A DNA stretch of 64,000 nucleotides from Chryseobacterium aahli (GTDB taxonomy: Bacteria; Bacteroidota; Bacteroidia; Flavobacteriales; Weeksellaceae). The position numbers were made by a program, and so were the translations under genes. Positions within the stretch are counted from its first letter, which is position 1. Each line of letters begins with the position of its first letter. The notes beneath the pieces are model-generated. The model ran no database searches. It saw only the letters and a list, made by a program, of their open reading frames with translations, and had not been told where the DNA came from. This document shows positions 26,859-36,754 of this stretch, piece by piece. The stretch is taken from positions 372,001 to 436,000 of the forward strand of contig NZ_JALDNB010000003.1 in NCBI RefSeq assembly GCF_022699665.1. The letters are read 5' to 3'.

Positions 26859-28298
26859 ATGTTAAGTAAAAAAACTAAAACCTTTTTTCTTTCATCACTA
26901 CTCATCTCATTATCCCTATTTTCACAGGCTCACAATGTTTCGGAAGGCTATCAAAAACCGACTGATCCATTGGTTATTCAAAATCTTGAATACTGGCAAG
27001 ATTTAAAATTCGGATTGTTTATGCATTGGGGAACTTACAGCCAATGGGGGATTGTCGAAAGTTGGAGCTTATGTCCGGAAGATGAATCATGGACTCAACG
27101 TAAAGCCGAACATGGAAAATCTTATAATGAATACGCTAAAAACTACGAAAATCTTCAGACGACTTTCAATCCGACTCAATTTAACCCGCAAAAATGGGCA
27201 GATGCAGCAAAAAAAGCAGGAATGAAATATGTGGTGTTCACAACAAAGCATCACGACGGTTTTACTATGTTTGATACGCAACAGTCTGATTATAAGATTA
27301 CTTCTTCAAAAACGCCTTTTTCCAAAAATCCGAAAGCGGATGTGACGAAAGAAATTTTCAGTACATTCCAAAAAGAAGGCTTCAAAATCGGAGCTTATTT
27401 CTCAAAACCCGATTGGCATTCTGATGATTATTGGTGGTCATATTTTCCGCCAAAAGATAGAAATGTAAATTATGATCCAAAAAAATATCCCGAAAGATGG
27501 GAAAATTTCAAAAATTTCACATTTAATCAACTCAACGAGATTACTTCAAACTATGGTAAAATTGATATTCTTTGGCTAGACGGAGGTTGGGTTCGTCCAT
27601 TTAATACCATTGATCCAAAAGTGGAATGGCAAAGAACAATCAAGGTTGAACAAGACATTGATATGGATAAAATCGGAACGATGGCTCGCAAAAACCAACC
27701 CGGAATTATCGTTGTAGACCGTACCGTTCCCGGAAAATGGGAAAATTATGTAACGCCCGAACAAGCTGTTCCTGAAAAGGCGCTTTCGATTCCTTGGGAA
27801 AGCTGCATAACGATGGGAGATTCGTTTTCATACGTTCCAAATGACAATTACAAATCATCTCAGAAAATCATTGAAACGTTAGTTAAAATCATTTCGAGAG
27901 GTGGAAATTACCTGATGAATATTGCTCCCGGACCCAACGGAGATTATGATGCAATTGTTTATCAAAGATTAAAGGAAATCTCAACTTGGATGGATAAAAA
28001 TCAGTCCGCTGTTTTTGCAACGAGAGCTGTCGCACCTTATTATGATGGGAATTTTTATTACACACAAAGCAAAGACGGAAAAACGATTAATATTTTTCAT
28101 TTGAATGAAAAGTTAAATTATCAAGTTCCATCAACTCTGAATTTTATAATTCCTGAAAATTTTAAACCAAAATCTTTAAAAGTTTTAGGTTTAAAAAATA
28201 AAATTCAATGGAAAAAAACAGGCAATTCAATTGAACTCGTCTTACCAAAAGAAAGAACTCAATTAAAATATTCAACCGTAATTCAGATTACACAATAG
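26859..28298 (+). CDS. Alpha-L-fucosidase, glycoside hydrolase family 29
   Basis: A 479-residue exported enzyme: signal peptide to about residue 24 (LSLFSQA). The FGLFMHWGTYSQWG motif, YVVFTTKHHDGFTMFDT, and the nucleophile region DILWLDGGW with D241 identify GH29, which hydrolyses terminal alpha-L-fucose by a retaining mechanism. GRGGNYLMNIAPGPNG follows at about 350. The C-terminal 100 residues are a beta domain. It is followed by a GH3 enzyme, suggesting a local set for glycan breakdown. A TTTTG / TAAATTAG promoter is visible upstream (about 26819-26850). Confidence 0.93.
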   Translation: MLSKKTKTFFLSSLLISLSLFSQAHNVSEGYQKPTDPLVIQNLEYWQDLKFGLFMHWGTYSQWGIVESWSLCPEDESWTQRKAEHGKSYNEYAKNYENLQTTFNPTQFNPQKWADAAKKAGMKYVVFTTKHHDGFTMFDTQQSDYKITSSKTPFSKNPKADVTKEIFSTFQKEGFKIGAYFSKPDWHSDDYWWSYFPPKDRNVNYDPKKYPERWENFKNFTFNQLNEITSNYGKIDILWLDGGWVRPFNTIDPKVEWQRTIKVEQDIDMDKIGTMARKNQPGIIVVDRTVPGKWENYVTPEQAVPEKALSIPWESCITMGDSFSYVPNDNYKSSQKIIETLVKIISRGGNYLMNIAPGPNGDYDAIVYQRLKEISTWMDKNQSAVFATRAVAPYYDGNFYYTQSKDGKTINIFHLNEKLNYQVPSTLNFIIPENFKPKSLKVLGLKNKIQWKKTGNSIELVLPKERTQLKYSTVIQITQ

Positions 28299-28375
28299 TT
28301 GAAATTATAAACTACTTCTATATTAAAATGACATAGGAAATCGAAGCGTTAAGAAAATAAAGTCTGTGAACGTGA

Positions 28376-28519
28376 AGAAAATTCTACTGTTTGAGCGCGA
28401 CACAAATGTTGAATTGAAGAACCAATATTTCATTCGCGCGAGTTTTAGAATTTTTAGAGAACAGATTTTAGAGTTCCAAGTCTTGAACTTTTGGTTCTTT
28501 TGTTTCAAGACAAAAGAAC
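28376..28519. repeat. GC-richer intergenic insert ending in a perfect hairpin
   Basis: The 243-bp gap between the two hydrolase genes contains a segment unlike its surroundings (GTTTGAGCGCGACACAAATG, ATTCGCGCGAGTTTTAGAA) that ends in GTTCTTTTGT (28494-28503) paired perfectly with ACAAAAGAAC (28510-28519) over a 6-nt loop. Segments of this type recur between genes in related genomes as far as I know. The hairpin ends 22 bp before the GH3 start. Confidence 0.45.
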
Positions 28520-28541
28520 AATAATTAAATAAAATTTAGCA

Positions 28542-31205
28542 ATGCATTTTAAACTTCGATTTAAAATTATAGGAATTTCATTATTGAGTTCGGTATTCAT
28601 TTCGGCACAAAAACCTTTATACAAAGATCCAAAGCAACCTGTAGAAGCCAGAGTTCAGGATTTGCTGAATAGAATGACACCTGAAGAAAAACTCTGGCAG
28701 TGTTTCATGATTCCCGGAGATTTAGATAACGTTCCGAAAGGTCAATATTCTCATGGGATTTTCGGATTGCAGGTAAGTGCAGGAAATCAAGGCGGCGGAG
28801 CTGCCGGACAAATATTGAAATATAATGCGAACGAAGATGCGGAGAGGTTAGCGAAAAAAATTAATGCGATTCAAAAATATTTTGTGGAAGAATCACGATT
28901 GGGGATTCCAATTATCCCTTTTGATGAGGCTTTACACGGATTGATGCGGGAAGGAGCAACGGCTTTTCCGCAGGCGATTGGCTTGTCAGCAACTTTCAAT
29001 TCTGTGTTGATGAAGGAAGTTTCAACAGCGATTGCAAAAGAATCAAAATTGAGGGGAATTCGTCAAATCTTGACTCCGGTGGTGAATCTGGCGAGCGACG
29101 TTCGATGGGGAAGAACGGAGGAAACGTATGGGGAAGATCCGTTTCTGACTTCGGTGATGGGTGTAAATTTTGTCAGTTCATTTGAAAATCAGGGAATTAT
29201 TACCACCCCAAAACATTTTTTAGCAAATGTAGGAGAGGGTGGAAGAGATTCATATCCAATTCATTGGAGCAAAAGATATTTGGAGGAAACGCATTTGCTT
29301 CCTTTTCAAAAAGCCTTTACACAAGGCAAAAGTAGATCGGTGATGACTTCTTATAATTTGTTGGATGGAAGACCTTCAACGGCAAATCATTGGTTGTTGA
29401 CCGAAAAATTAAAAAAAGATTGGAATTTCAAAGGTTTTGTCATCAGTGATGCCAGTGCGGTGGGTGGTGCAAATGTTCTCCATTTTACGGCAAAAGATTA
29501 CGATGATGCTTCTGCGCAGGCGATCAATGCAGGGCTTGATGTAATTTTTCAGACAGAATATCAACATTATAAATTGTTTATTCCACCTTTTCTGGATGGA
29601 AGAATTTCTCAGGAAAGAATTGATGATGCGGTTTCGAGAGTTTTAAGAGCAAAATTTGAACTGGGTTTGTTTGAAAATCCTTACGTTTCTGATGCAGCTA
29701 TTTCGGAATTAAAGAAATTAAATCACAAACCATTAGCCGAAAAAACAGCCATTGAATCTTTTGTTTTGCTTCAAAATAATAATCAGACGCTTCCGATTTC
29801 GGAAAATGTTAAAAAGATTTTAGTGGTTGGATCCGATGCTGTTGATGCGAGATTGGGTGGTTATTCAGGACCGGGAAATAAGAAAGTGAGTATTTTGGAT
29901 GGAATTAAAAATTTTACTAAAAATAAAAAAATTGAAATCAATTATTCAAAAGGAATTGATTGGAATTTGAAGAACTTCACGACCGTTCCAACCGAATTTT
30001 TATCTTCAGAAAATCAAAAAGGGTTGAAAGGAAATTACTTTTCAAATTCTGATTTAAAAGGAAATCCTGAATTTGAAAAGCAGGGTGAACAGCTAAATTT
30101 CAAATGGACTTTATATTCTCCAAATCCTGAAAAACTGCAACCCGACAATTACAGCGTTCGCTGGACAGGAAAACTCGAAGCACCAAATTCCGGAAAATAT
30201 CAGCTTGGATTACGTGGAAACGACGGTTTCAAATTATATTTAAATGGAAAATTAATGATCGACAATTGGGAAAAGTTGAGTTATTCAACCAAAATTGTTG
30301 ATGTAGATTTTGTGAAAGGCCAAAAATCTGATATTGTTATTGAATTTCATGAAAATAGAGGAGAAGCAAACATTGAACTGATCTGGAATTATGGTTTAAA
30401 TGATTATCAAAAAGACTTTAATGATGCATTGAAATTAGCTAAAAATGCAGATTATATCATCGTCACAGCGGGAATTCATGAAGGTGAATTTCAGGATCGT
30501 TCTTCATTGAATCTGCCCGGAAATCAGGAACAATTTATTCACGAAGTTTCAAAATTAAATAAACCGACAACAGTTGTTTTAGTTGGTGGTTCTGCGATAA
30601 AAACTACGGATTGGAAAGATAAAGTTGGAGCTATTTTAGATGTTTGGTATCCCGGAGAAGAAGGCGGAAATGCGGTGGCAAAAGTGCTTTTCGGAGCAGA
30701 AAATCCATCGGGGAAATTGCCGATTACGTTTCCGGTTGAGGAAGGGCAGTTGCCCTTGACGTACAACCATCATCCGACAGGGAGAGGAAATGATTACCAC
30801 GATTTGAGCGGAGAACCGTTGTATCCTTTTGGTTTTGGATTGAGTTATACGACTTTCGAAATTTCTGATTTACATTTAAATAAATCAAAATTTAAAGAGA
30901 ATGAGATAGTCATTGCAAAGGTAAAAGTTAAAAACATAGGTTCAAAAGCCGGAAGCGAGGTGGTTCAGCTCTATATCAAAGATTTACTGGCTTCCGTTTC
31001 AAGACCTGTTTTGGAACTAAAAGGATTTCAAAAAGTGTATTTAAAATCTGGTGAATCCAAAGAAATTTCAATTGAAATTCCGGTGAAAGAACTTCAGTTT
31101 TTAGATGAGAAGATGAACTGGATTGTTGAAAAAGGTACCTACAGAATTATGGTAGGAAATTCGTCTAAAAATCTTCCGTTGAAACAGAATATTGAGGTGG
31201 AATAA
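28542..31205 (+). CDS. Beta-glucosidase-type glycoside hydrolase family 3 with PA14 insert
   Basis: An 887-residue exported enzyme; signal peptide to about residue 22. The N-terminal TIM barrel contains IPIIPFDEALHG, VRWGRTEETYGEDP and the nucleophile motif FVISDAS with D303. A PA14 domain occupies about 494-617 (KGNYFSNS to IELIWNYG), inserted in the alpha/beta sandwich. The fibronectin-III-like C-terminal domain begins after YPFGFGLSYTTF. GH3 enzymes with PA14 act on beta-linked gluco- or xylo-oligosaccharides, the PA14 shaping the active site. It follows the fucosidase on the same strand. Confidence 0.94.
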   Translation: MHFKLRFKIIGISLLSSVFISAQKPLYKDPKQPVEARVQDLLNRMTPEEKLWQCFMIPGDLDNVPKGQYSHGIFGLQVSAGNQGGGAAGQILKYNANEDAERLAKKINAIQKYFVEESRLGIPIIPFDEALHGLMREGATAFPQAIGLSATFNSVLMKEVSTAIAKESKLRGIRQILTPVVNLASDVRWGRTEETYGEDPFLTSVMGVNFVSSFENQGIITTPKHFLANVGEGGRDSYPIHWSKRYLEETHLLPFQKAFTQGKSRSVMTSYNLLDGRPSTANHWLLTEKLKKDWNFKGFVISDASAVGGANVLHFTAKDYDDASAQAINAGLDVIFQTEYQHYKLFIPPFLDGRISQERIDDAVSRVLRAKFELGLFENPYVSDAAISELKKLNHKPLAEKTAIESFVLLQNNNQTLPISENVKKILVVGSDAVDARLGGYSGPGNKKVSILDGIKNFTKNKKIEINYSKGIDWNLKNFTTVPTEFLSSENQKGLKGNYFSNSDLKGNPEFEKQGEQLNFKWTLYSPNPEKLQPDNYSVRWTGKLEAPNSGKYQLGLRGNDGFKLYLNGKLMIDNWEKLSYSTKIVDVDFVKGQKSDIVIEFHENRGEANIELIWNYGLNDYQKDFNDALKLAKNADYIIVTAGIHEGEFQDRSSLNLPGNQEQFIHEVSKLNKPTTVVLVGGSAIKTTDWKDKVGAILDVWYPGEEGGNAVAKVLFGAENPSGKLPITFPVEEGQLPLTYNHHPTGRGNDYHDLSGEPLYPFGFGLSYTTFEISDLHLNKSKFKENEIVIAKVKVKNIGSKAGSEVVQLYIKDLLASVSRPVLELKGFQKVYLKSGESKEISIEIPVKELQFLDEKMNWIVEKGTYRIMVGNSSKNLPLKQNIEVE

Positions 31206-31395
31206 AGATTTAGACAAAATTTTACATGATTGTCCGGAAAAAGTAATGATTATAAAATTTGGTATTTCTTTATTAAGTTCACGCCTTTGTATAACGTAAA
31301 AGCGACCATTATTTAAAATTCTTTGTTTGACCTTGCTTTAAATTAAAAAATATAAATAATAGAGGATATTCACAGATTCATTTTCAAAAATGTGC

Positions 31396-31425
31396 AACCG
31401 TTTTCTTTTTAGGGAACGGTTTTTG
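31396..31425 (+). terminator. Terminator-like hairpin after the GH3 gene
   Basis: AACCGTT (31396-31402) pairs with AACGGTT (31415-31421), followed by TTT. It lies 190 bp beyond the GH3 stop; the 31206-31395 stretch shows nothing else I can name. Confidence 0.65.
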
Positions 31426-31471
31426 CAATTTTTGAGGCAAAATGTTTCTAACACCTCACATCATTTATTTT

Positions 31472-32782
31472 ATGAAAAAATATCTTCTACCGGCAGTCGC
31501 AGTGCTGTTTTTCAGTTGTAAAGAAAATAAAAATCAGAATACTTCAGAAACCGAAGTGGTTACAAAAACAGATACTTTAAAGCTTCCCGCACCTGACGAA
31601 AAAGGTGCCAAAAGCAAATTCAGCAACGTCATCGGATGGCCTGCAGGAAAGGCTCCCAAAGCTCCAGAAGGATTTGTAGTTAACCGTTTTGCTGAAAATA
31701 TTAAAAGCCCTAGAAACATGATTCAGGCTTCAAACGGCGATATCTTTGTAGTACTTTCCAATTCTGAACGTACAAAAACGGAAAAAATAAAAAATGACAT
31801 CAGCGGAAAAAGCGATGCTGAAGTTGACGGAAAATCAGCCAACCGAATTATTTTATATCGTGACGCCAACAAAGACGGAGTGGCAGAATCATCATCTGTT
31901 TTTTTGGATAATCTAAATCAGCCTTACGGAATGTTGATTATTAAAGATAAATTTTACGTTGCCAACACCGATGGACTTTGGGTATATCCGTACAAAGAAG
32001 GCGAAACTAAAATTACAAAACCCGGAAAAAAGATTGTGAGTCTTCCAGCTGGAGGTTACAATAATCACTGGACGAGAAATATAATTGCCAATAAAGATCA
32101 GTCGAAAATTTATATTTCGATTGGTTCCGGAAGTAACGTTGGCGAAAACGGGATGGAATATGAGGTGAGAAGAGCCAATATCCTTGAAGTAAATCCTGAC
32201 GGAAGCGGCGAAAAAATCTACGGAGCCGGACTTCGAAATCCTGTCGGCATGAGCTGGAACCCTTCTACCGGAGAGCTCTGGACGGTTGTGAATGAAAGAG
32301 ATGAATTGGGTGACGAGCTTGTTCCGGATTATCTGACAAGTGTAAAACAAGGTCAATTTTACGGCTGGCCGTATGCCTATTTCGGGAAAAATGAAGACCC
32401 TAGAAGAAAAGGAGAAAAGCCTGATTTGGTGGCAAAAACAATTGTTCCGGATGTTCCTCTGGGATCTCATACAGCGTCTTTAGGTTTAACATTTTACACA
32501 GGAAATCAGTTTCCTGAAAAATATAAAAACGGAGCATTCATCGGACAGCACGGTTCGTGGAATCGCTCTTCACTGGTTGGTTATCAAGTAGCTTTTGTGC
32601 CATTCAAGAATGGAAAAGCTTCAGGATCATATCAGCCATTTTTAAGCGGATTTATTGCAAATGAAGAAAAAGGAGATGTTTACGGAAGGCCTGTAGGTGT
32701 TTTGCAAATTGCGGACGGTTCGCTCTTGGTTGCTGATGATGTAAGCGGAATTGTGTGGAGAGTGGCGCATACTAAAAAGTAA
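31472..32782 (+). CDS. Sorbosone dehydrogenase-like (PQQ-type beta-propeller) lipoprotein
   Basis: I start at the ATG at 31472 (436 residues) because it gives a good lipoprotein signal, MKKYLLPAVAVLFFSCKE, with the lipid cysteine at residue 15; a start at 31442 adds ten residues that spoil it. The mature part is a six-bladed propeller of the glucose/sorbosone dehydrogenase family (GWPAGKAPKAPEGFVVNRFA, LRNPVGMSWNPSTGELWTVVNERDELGD, HGSWNRSSLVGYQVAFVPF, GRPVGVLQIADGSLLVADD). Such proteins oxidise sugars using PQQ, but many lipoprotein members are untested. It acts in the periplasm or at the cell surface. Confidence 0.88.
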   Translation: MKKYLLPAVAVLFFSCKENKNQNTSETEVVTKTDTLKLPAPDEKGAKSKFSNVIGWPAGKAPKAPEGFVVNRFAENIKSPRNMIQASNGDIFVVLSNSERTKTEKIKNDISGKSDAEVDGKSANRIILYRDANKDGVAESSSVFLDNLNQPYGMLIIKDKFYVANTDGLWVYPYKEGETKITKPGKKIVSLPAGGYNNHWTRNIIANKDQSKIYISIGSGSNVGENGMEYEVRRANILEVNPDGSGEKIYGAGLRNPVGMSWNPSTGELWTVVNERDELGDELVPDYLTSVKQGQFYGWPYAYFGKNEDPRRKGEKPDLVAKTIVPDVPLGSHTASLGLTFYTGNQFPEKYKNGAFIGQHGSWNRSSLVGYQVAFVPFKNGKASGSYQPFLSGFIANEEKGDVYGRPVGVLQIADGSLLVADDVSGIVWRVAHTKK

Positions 32783-32905
32783 AGTATACAATCAATATCA
32801 ATTTAAATGCAAAAAAATTACATCAAATTTTGTGGTATGAAATATGCAAGATTCGTTTAATAACCAATTGAAATTTTAAAATTTTAATTATTAAAGTTAA
32901 ACGTC

Positions 32906-33169
32906 ATGAAAAAATTATTGATATCAACAGTTTTGTTATTAGGATTATCGTTCAATGCTTACGGACAGAAACGTCCGCCTGCACCACCACATCCGTCTAA
33001 AACACAATTAGCAAATAGCAAAGCAAGTGAGCTGGATAAAAGATACAGAACCGAAAAGAAAATGATTATGAATCATCCGGTTGCGACTAAGAAAATGAAA
33101 AACGAACAGTTAAGAGCTTTGAATCTGAGATATCAGAATGAGAAGAAGCTACTTAGAGCGGCAAGATAA
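32906..33169 (+). CDS. Small exported basic protein, hypothetical
   Basis: An 87-residue protein with signal peptide (MKKLLISTVLLLGLSFNAYGQ). The mature 66 residues start with a proline-histidine stretch (RPPAPPHPSK) and then form a highly charged helix (LDKRYRTEKKMIMNHPVATKKMKNEQLRALNLRYQNEKKLL). No known domain. It is monocistronic, followed by a bidirectional terminator. Confidence 0.65.
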   Translation: MKKLLISTVLLLGLSFNAYGQKRPPAPPHPSKTQLANSKASELDKRYRTEKKMIMNHPVATKKMKNEQLRALNLRYQNEKKLLRAAR

Positions 33170-33224
33170 AGATTTCATAAAGACTATTTCACCCCATTGA
33201 AATTGAAAACAAAAATGCAAAGAA

Positions 33225-33254
33225 AAGAAGCTATTTCAACAGAGATAGCTTCTT
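33225..33254. terminator. Bidirectional terminator
   Basis: AAGAAGCTAT (33225-33234) pairs perfectly with ATAGCTTCTT (33245-33254) between two convergent genes, with T-rich sequence on both sides. Confidence 0.8.
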
Positions 33255-33272
33255 ATTTTACAGTGGATTATT

Positions 33273-36200
33273 TTAAAAATCTTTGCCAGATAAATGAATT
33301 AAAGGGATATCTATTTTAACACCTAAATGAAAAATTCCGGCATCAAATACTTTGTTATTTGCATCTTTTCCAGTGTTATATGGCTGAAATCTAAATCCTC
33401 CCGATATTACAAAAGGTGAATTTTTTATCCCCATCAAAAACGTAGTACCCAAACTGAAAACTTCAGAAAAATGAACGTCTTTTGCATAGTCTTTACCTGG
33501 TTGTACCAAATAATGATTAACCACATTTCCCAAATCTACAACATCGACTGTAAAGCCATAATTATCATACCAGCCATTTCTTGACCAAGTAAAAGCAATG
33601 CCAATCGGTGCCGTTATACCGTAGACGGGTTGAGAACCAATTGTTGTACTTTTCAAAGACATCAGCCCACCGCCAAATGCACCTACATAAGCGTTTAAAT
33701 CTATTGAACTAGGTTGTTTTCTTTTCAATTTGTAGGAAGTTGGTGGTAAGGCATAAGAATCGATAATACCAGCTAACTGGTGTTCGTCTTTTACGGTTAT
33801 TACATCGCCGAAAAAGGAGAGGAGGTTGGTGAGCTGTTTGGTGTATTTGTTATCATATTTTTCCATTAAATTTAAGCTTTGCTGTTTAATAAAATTAGTA
33901 TCTAACTTTTCAAATATTTTATCAATGTTTTGTTCATTGCCAAAAGCGCTCATAGCTGTATTGGCGGTTTGTATATAGCTGATTAACTGAATGAGCTGCG
34001 TGTGGTCTATTCCCAAAGATTTTGATAGACTCACTAAGTTCTCAATTTTATAATTTTTTAATAAATTTTGCAAAAGTTCAATCTTTTCATTTTTGTTTTT
34101 AATATTGTATTGTGCAATACTTAAATAGTTGTTAAAATCTTCTAATGAAATATTTTTATGTTCTGTCATGTCATTAATTATGAAGCATATATTTTTACTA
34201 TCCAAAAAATAAAAACGAACAAAATCTGTGTGATAATTTGGGGTGTTATCTTTGTTAAGAAAATTAATTTTTTTAATTAAAAATGAAGGTTGATTTATTT
34301 TTAGTGAGGGTTTTTCTAGTTTTTTATAGTATGTAATTGATATTTTTATATTTTTTCCACAATCAAAAAAATATTCAAGGGAATTTTCTGAATTTATAAG
34401 AGTTGGTTTAAGAGTTGTTATCAACTCAAAAGTCTGGTTTGCAGCCCCTACATAATCATTGCTTTGAAAATGTTCATATATTGACATTCCGGTTTTGATA
34501 TATTTTATTTTGCTTTCAATTTCTGACGAATTAAACAAATCTTTATTTTGTAGATTTGTCGTCATTTGGTTAAGCACATTCCACACATTATAAAAGTTTT
34601 TAGAAGCCAAATCGTCTTTTATTTCTTCTTTTTTTGTTTTGTATTCATTCCTAATTTTGTCGAATTGGGAAAGTGAGATTAGTATATTTCCAATCCATTT
34701 GTTTATTTTTTCTTTTTTTTCGGTATCTACAATTGGTTTTCCATTAATATATTTATCACAGGTAAGAGAATCTAATTTGACTTTAGTACCATATTTAAGG
34801 GTAAGCAATTCGAGTAGAATCTTGTATTCCTGATGATTGAGGCCTGCAATTTCTTCATAAGACAAAAGTCTGTAAACATCTTTTCCGTCGATATTATCAA
34901 TTGAAAAAAATTCGTTGGTAACGATGTAGAGAAGAGTGCTGCTGTTATCAATAAGTCTATTAATCTCCTGATTTACTTTATCCTTTCCATTTTTCTCTAC
35001 TTCTAATCGTGGATTAATGTAAAAATATTTAATGATGTCTCTATAATTATATTGTTCGGTCATTAGTCTGTTCAAATCATATCCAAACTCCACAGACTGT
35101 CTTAGTCTTGCATGATTTATGGAGTCTTTAATGATTACCTTTTCCACCCAGGGGCTTTGAACTAGATTTCTTGGCATTTCTACGAAATCTTTAGCAATAG
35201 CATATTTCCAAGTCGCATTAAATGTTGGGACTTTATAATTTTCAGCTCCTTCCATAACCTTTATAGTCTCTGGGAAAACATCTAAAATCATGGGGTTATT
35301 CATTTTTAAACGAATCTGATCCATAAACCAAATGGCAGCTTCCTGTTTTGCTCTTTTTGCCAAGAAAATTGCCATTGCTTCAATCATTTGAGATTGGCTC
35401 GGTATTTTGATTCCTGAAGAACCTGTTTGTGCTTGGGCTGTTTGAATTTGGGAGTTGATGATAATCTGTTGTTCTTTTGAAACTGAAAAGTTAGAGACAC
35501 TTGATACTTTTTTTATGTCTTCTTTTAGTTTTGTAGATAGTGTTGAGGAATTTTTATCTAATGAGATTTGAACAAACTCATTTGCAAAAATTTCAAGATC
35601 GTTAGTCAATAAATCAAAATCATTTGAATAAGTTGATATTAGTTTAGAAATGATTGTTTCTCTAATTTCTTTTTTTAGTGTTTCTAAGTTTTTAAAATAA
35701 AAGCTTCCATTTTTATCCATGTAATAGGAGCTTAGAATTTTTTTCTTAATATCATCTGGGAGTTGATTAAATTCTATACTAGAAAATAAATATTTAAGAT
35801 TTTTTACTATCTGTTTTCTCTCTTCATCTTGCTCATTTTGAAGAAGTGTATTTTTTAGGTCTTCTAAACTTTTAATTATATATATATTATCTGCTTTATC
35901 TACTTTATCTACATTTGTATAATAATCACTTATAATTTGTTTTAATTTTTGTTCATCAAACTTATGTGTGCTTTTATAATTTTCAAGATCTTGATACGAG
36001 TGAGTTGCTTGTAGTTTATTAGTGGATTTTTCAAAATCTCTTATCTCTTTATCTAAAGAATCTAAATTTGTATTCTTTTTTTTAATTAGGTTGTACATCA
36101 CTTCTAAAGTGAGTTTGGTTTTCTTACTTGTTTCTAAAATAATATCCTTATGATCAACTTTAAAATTTGGATTGCTGCTAATCCAAATTTTTACTTGTAT

Positions 36201-36497
36201 AGCTTTGTCATTTTTTAATTTTTGAATAAATTCGCTTAATTCTGAAAACTTTAATTGACTGTTAGTAATTAAAGATTCATCATTAATAGTGCTTTTTAAT
36301 GCATAGTAAGTTTTATCTCTTTCTTCCACAGACATAGAATTGTCCGCAATCAGTTTACTCAAATAAAACAAATTGTATCTCGGGAAGTTTTCAGTATGTT
36401 TTTCTTTATCTTCGACTTTTAAAGTATAAGTCTGCCCAAGGCAAAAAGAAAAATTTGCCATAAGAATTATGGCGAAATAGTAGAATTTCGTTTTCAT
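33273..36497 (-). CDS. Very large exported helical protein with C-terminal beta-barrel-like end, unknown
   Basis: A 1074-residue protein with signal peptide (MKTKFYYFAIILMANFSFCLG). Residues 25-900 are strongly helical, lysine- and asparagine-rich and probably coiled coil in places, with no recognised domain. From about 930 to the end the pattern changes to alternating beta-strands with glycine and aromatic girdle residues (NAYVGAFGGGLM, GITAPIGIAFTWSRNGWYDNYGF, VFSLGTTFLMGIKNSPFVISGGFRF, IFHLGVKIDIPLI), as in an outer-membrane anchor. It is more AT-rich than its neighbours and stands alone. It could be an outer-membrane-anchored surface or periplasmic scaffold; I do not recognise the family. 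Confidence 0.7.
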   Translation of the reverse strand: MKTKFYYFAIILMANFSFCLGQTYTLKVEDKEKHTENFPRYNLFYLSKLIADNSMSVEERDKTYYALKSTINDESLITNSQLKFSELSEFIQKLKNDKAIQVKIWISSNPNFKVDHKDIILETSKKTKLTLEVMYNLIKKKNTNLDSLDKEIRDFEKSTNKLQATHSYQDLENYKSTHKFDEQKLKQIISDYYTNVDKVDKADNIYIIKSLEDLKNTLLQNEQDEERKQIVKNLKYLFSSIEFNQLPDDIKKKILSSYYMDKNGSFYFKNLETLKKEIRETIISKLISTYSNDFDLLTNDLEIFANEFVQISLDKNSSTLSTKLKEDIKKVSSVSNFSVSKEQQIIINSQIQTAQAQTGSSGIKIPSQSQMIEAMAIFLAKRAKQEAAIWFMDQIRLKMNNPMILDVFPETIKVMEGAENYKVPTFNATWKYAIAKDFVEMPRNLVQSPWVEKVIIKDSINHARLRQSVEFGYDLNRLMTEQYNYRDIIKYFYINPRLEVEKNGKDKVNQEINRLIDNSSTLLYIVTNEFFSIDNIDGKDVYRLLSYEEIAGLNHQEYKILLELLTLKYGTKVKLDSLTCDKYINGKPIVDTEKKEKINKWIGNILISLSQFDKIRNEYKTKKEEIKDDLASKNFYNVWNVLNQMTTNLQNKDLFNSSEIESKIKYIKTGMSIYEHFQSNDYVGAANQTFELITTLKPTLINSENSLEYFFDCGKNIKISITYYKKLEKPSLKINQPSFLIKKINFLNKDNTPNYHTDFVRFYFLDSKNICFIINDMTEHKNISLEDFNNYLSIAQYNIKNKNEKIELLQNLLKNYKIENLVSLSKSLGIDHTQLIQLISYIQTANTAMSAFGNEQNIDKIFEKLDTNFIKQQSLNLMEKYDNKYTKQLTNLLSFFGDVITVKDEHQLAGIIDSYALPPTSYKLKRKQPSSIDLNAYVGAFGGGLMSLKSTTIGSQPVYGITAPIGIAFTWSRNGWYDNYGFTVDVVDLGNVVNHYLVQPGKDYAKDVHFSEVFSLGTTFLMGIKNSPFVISGGFRFQPYNTGKDANNKVFDAGIFHLGVKIDIPLIHLSGKDF

Positions 36498-36754
36498 GGT
36501 TTTAGTTTTTACCTTATAAATTTATCAATTTATTTTGAAATAATTATTTTTTTTTACATTATTTCTTTGTTAATTGATGAATTTTTCGCTTCGGTTAGTT
36601 ATTAAATACCATGATTTAATTTTGCTTTATTTAAAAAAAACTATGTTGAAATATTTATCATACTTTAAGGCTATTTACATAATGGATTACTTTAATCAAT
36701 CTGCTGTTCCGCATCCAATATTTTTCCGTAAATTCGCATAAAAATTTTAAGCTA

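Noticed and set aside
28323..28508. 61-codon minus-strand frame between the two glycosidase genes
   Set aside because: It lies wholly in the dispersed-repeat-like insert and its hairpin; no start context and no family.
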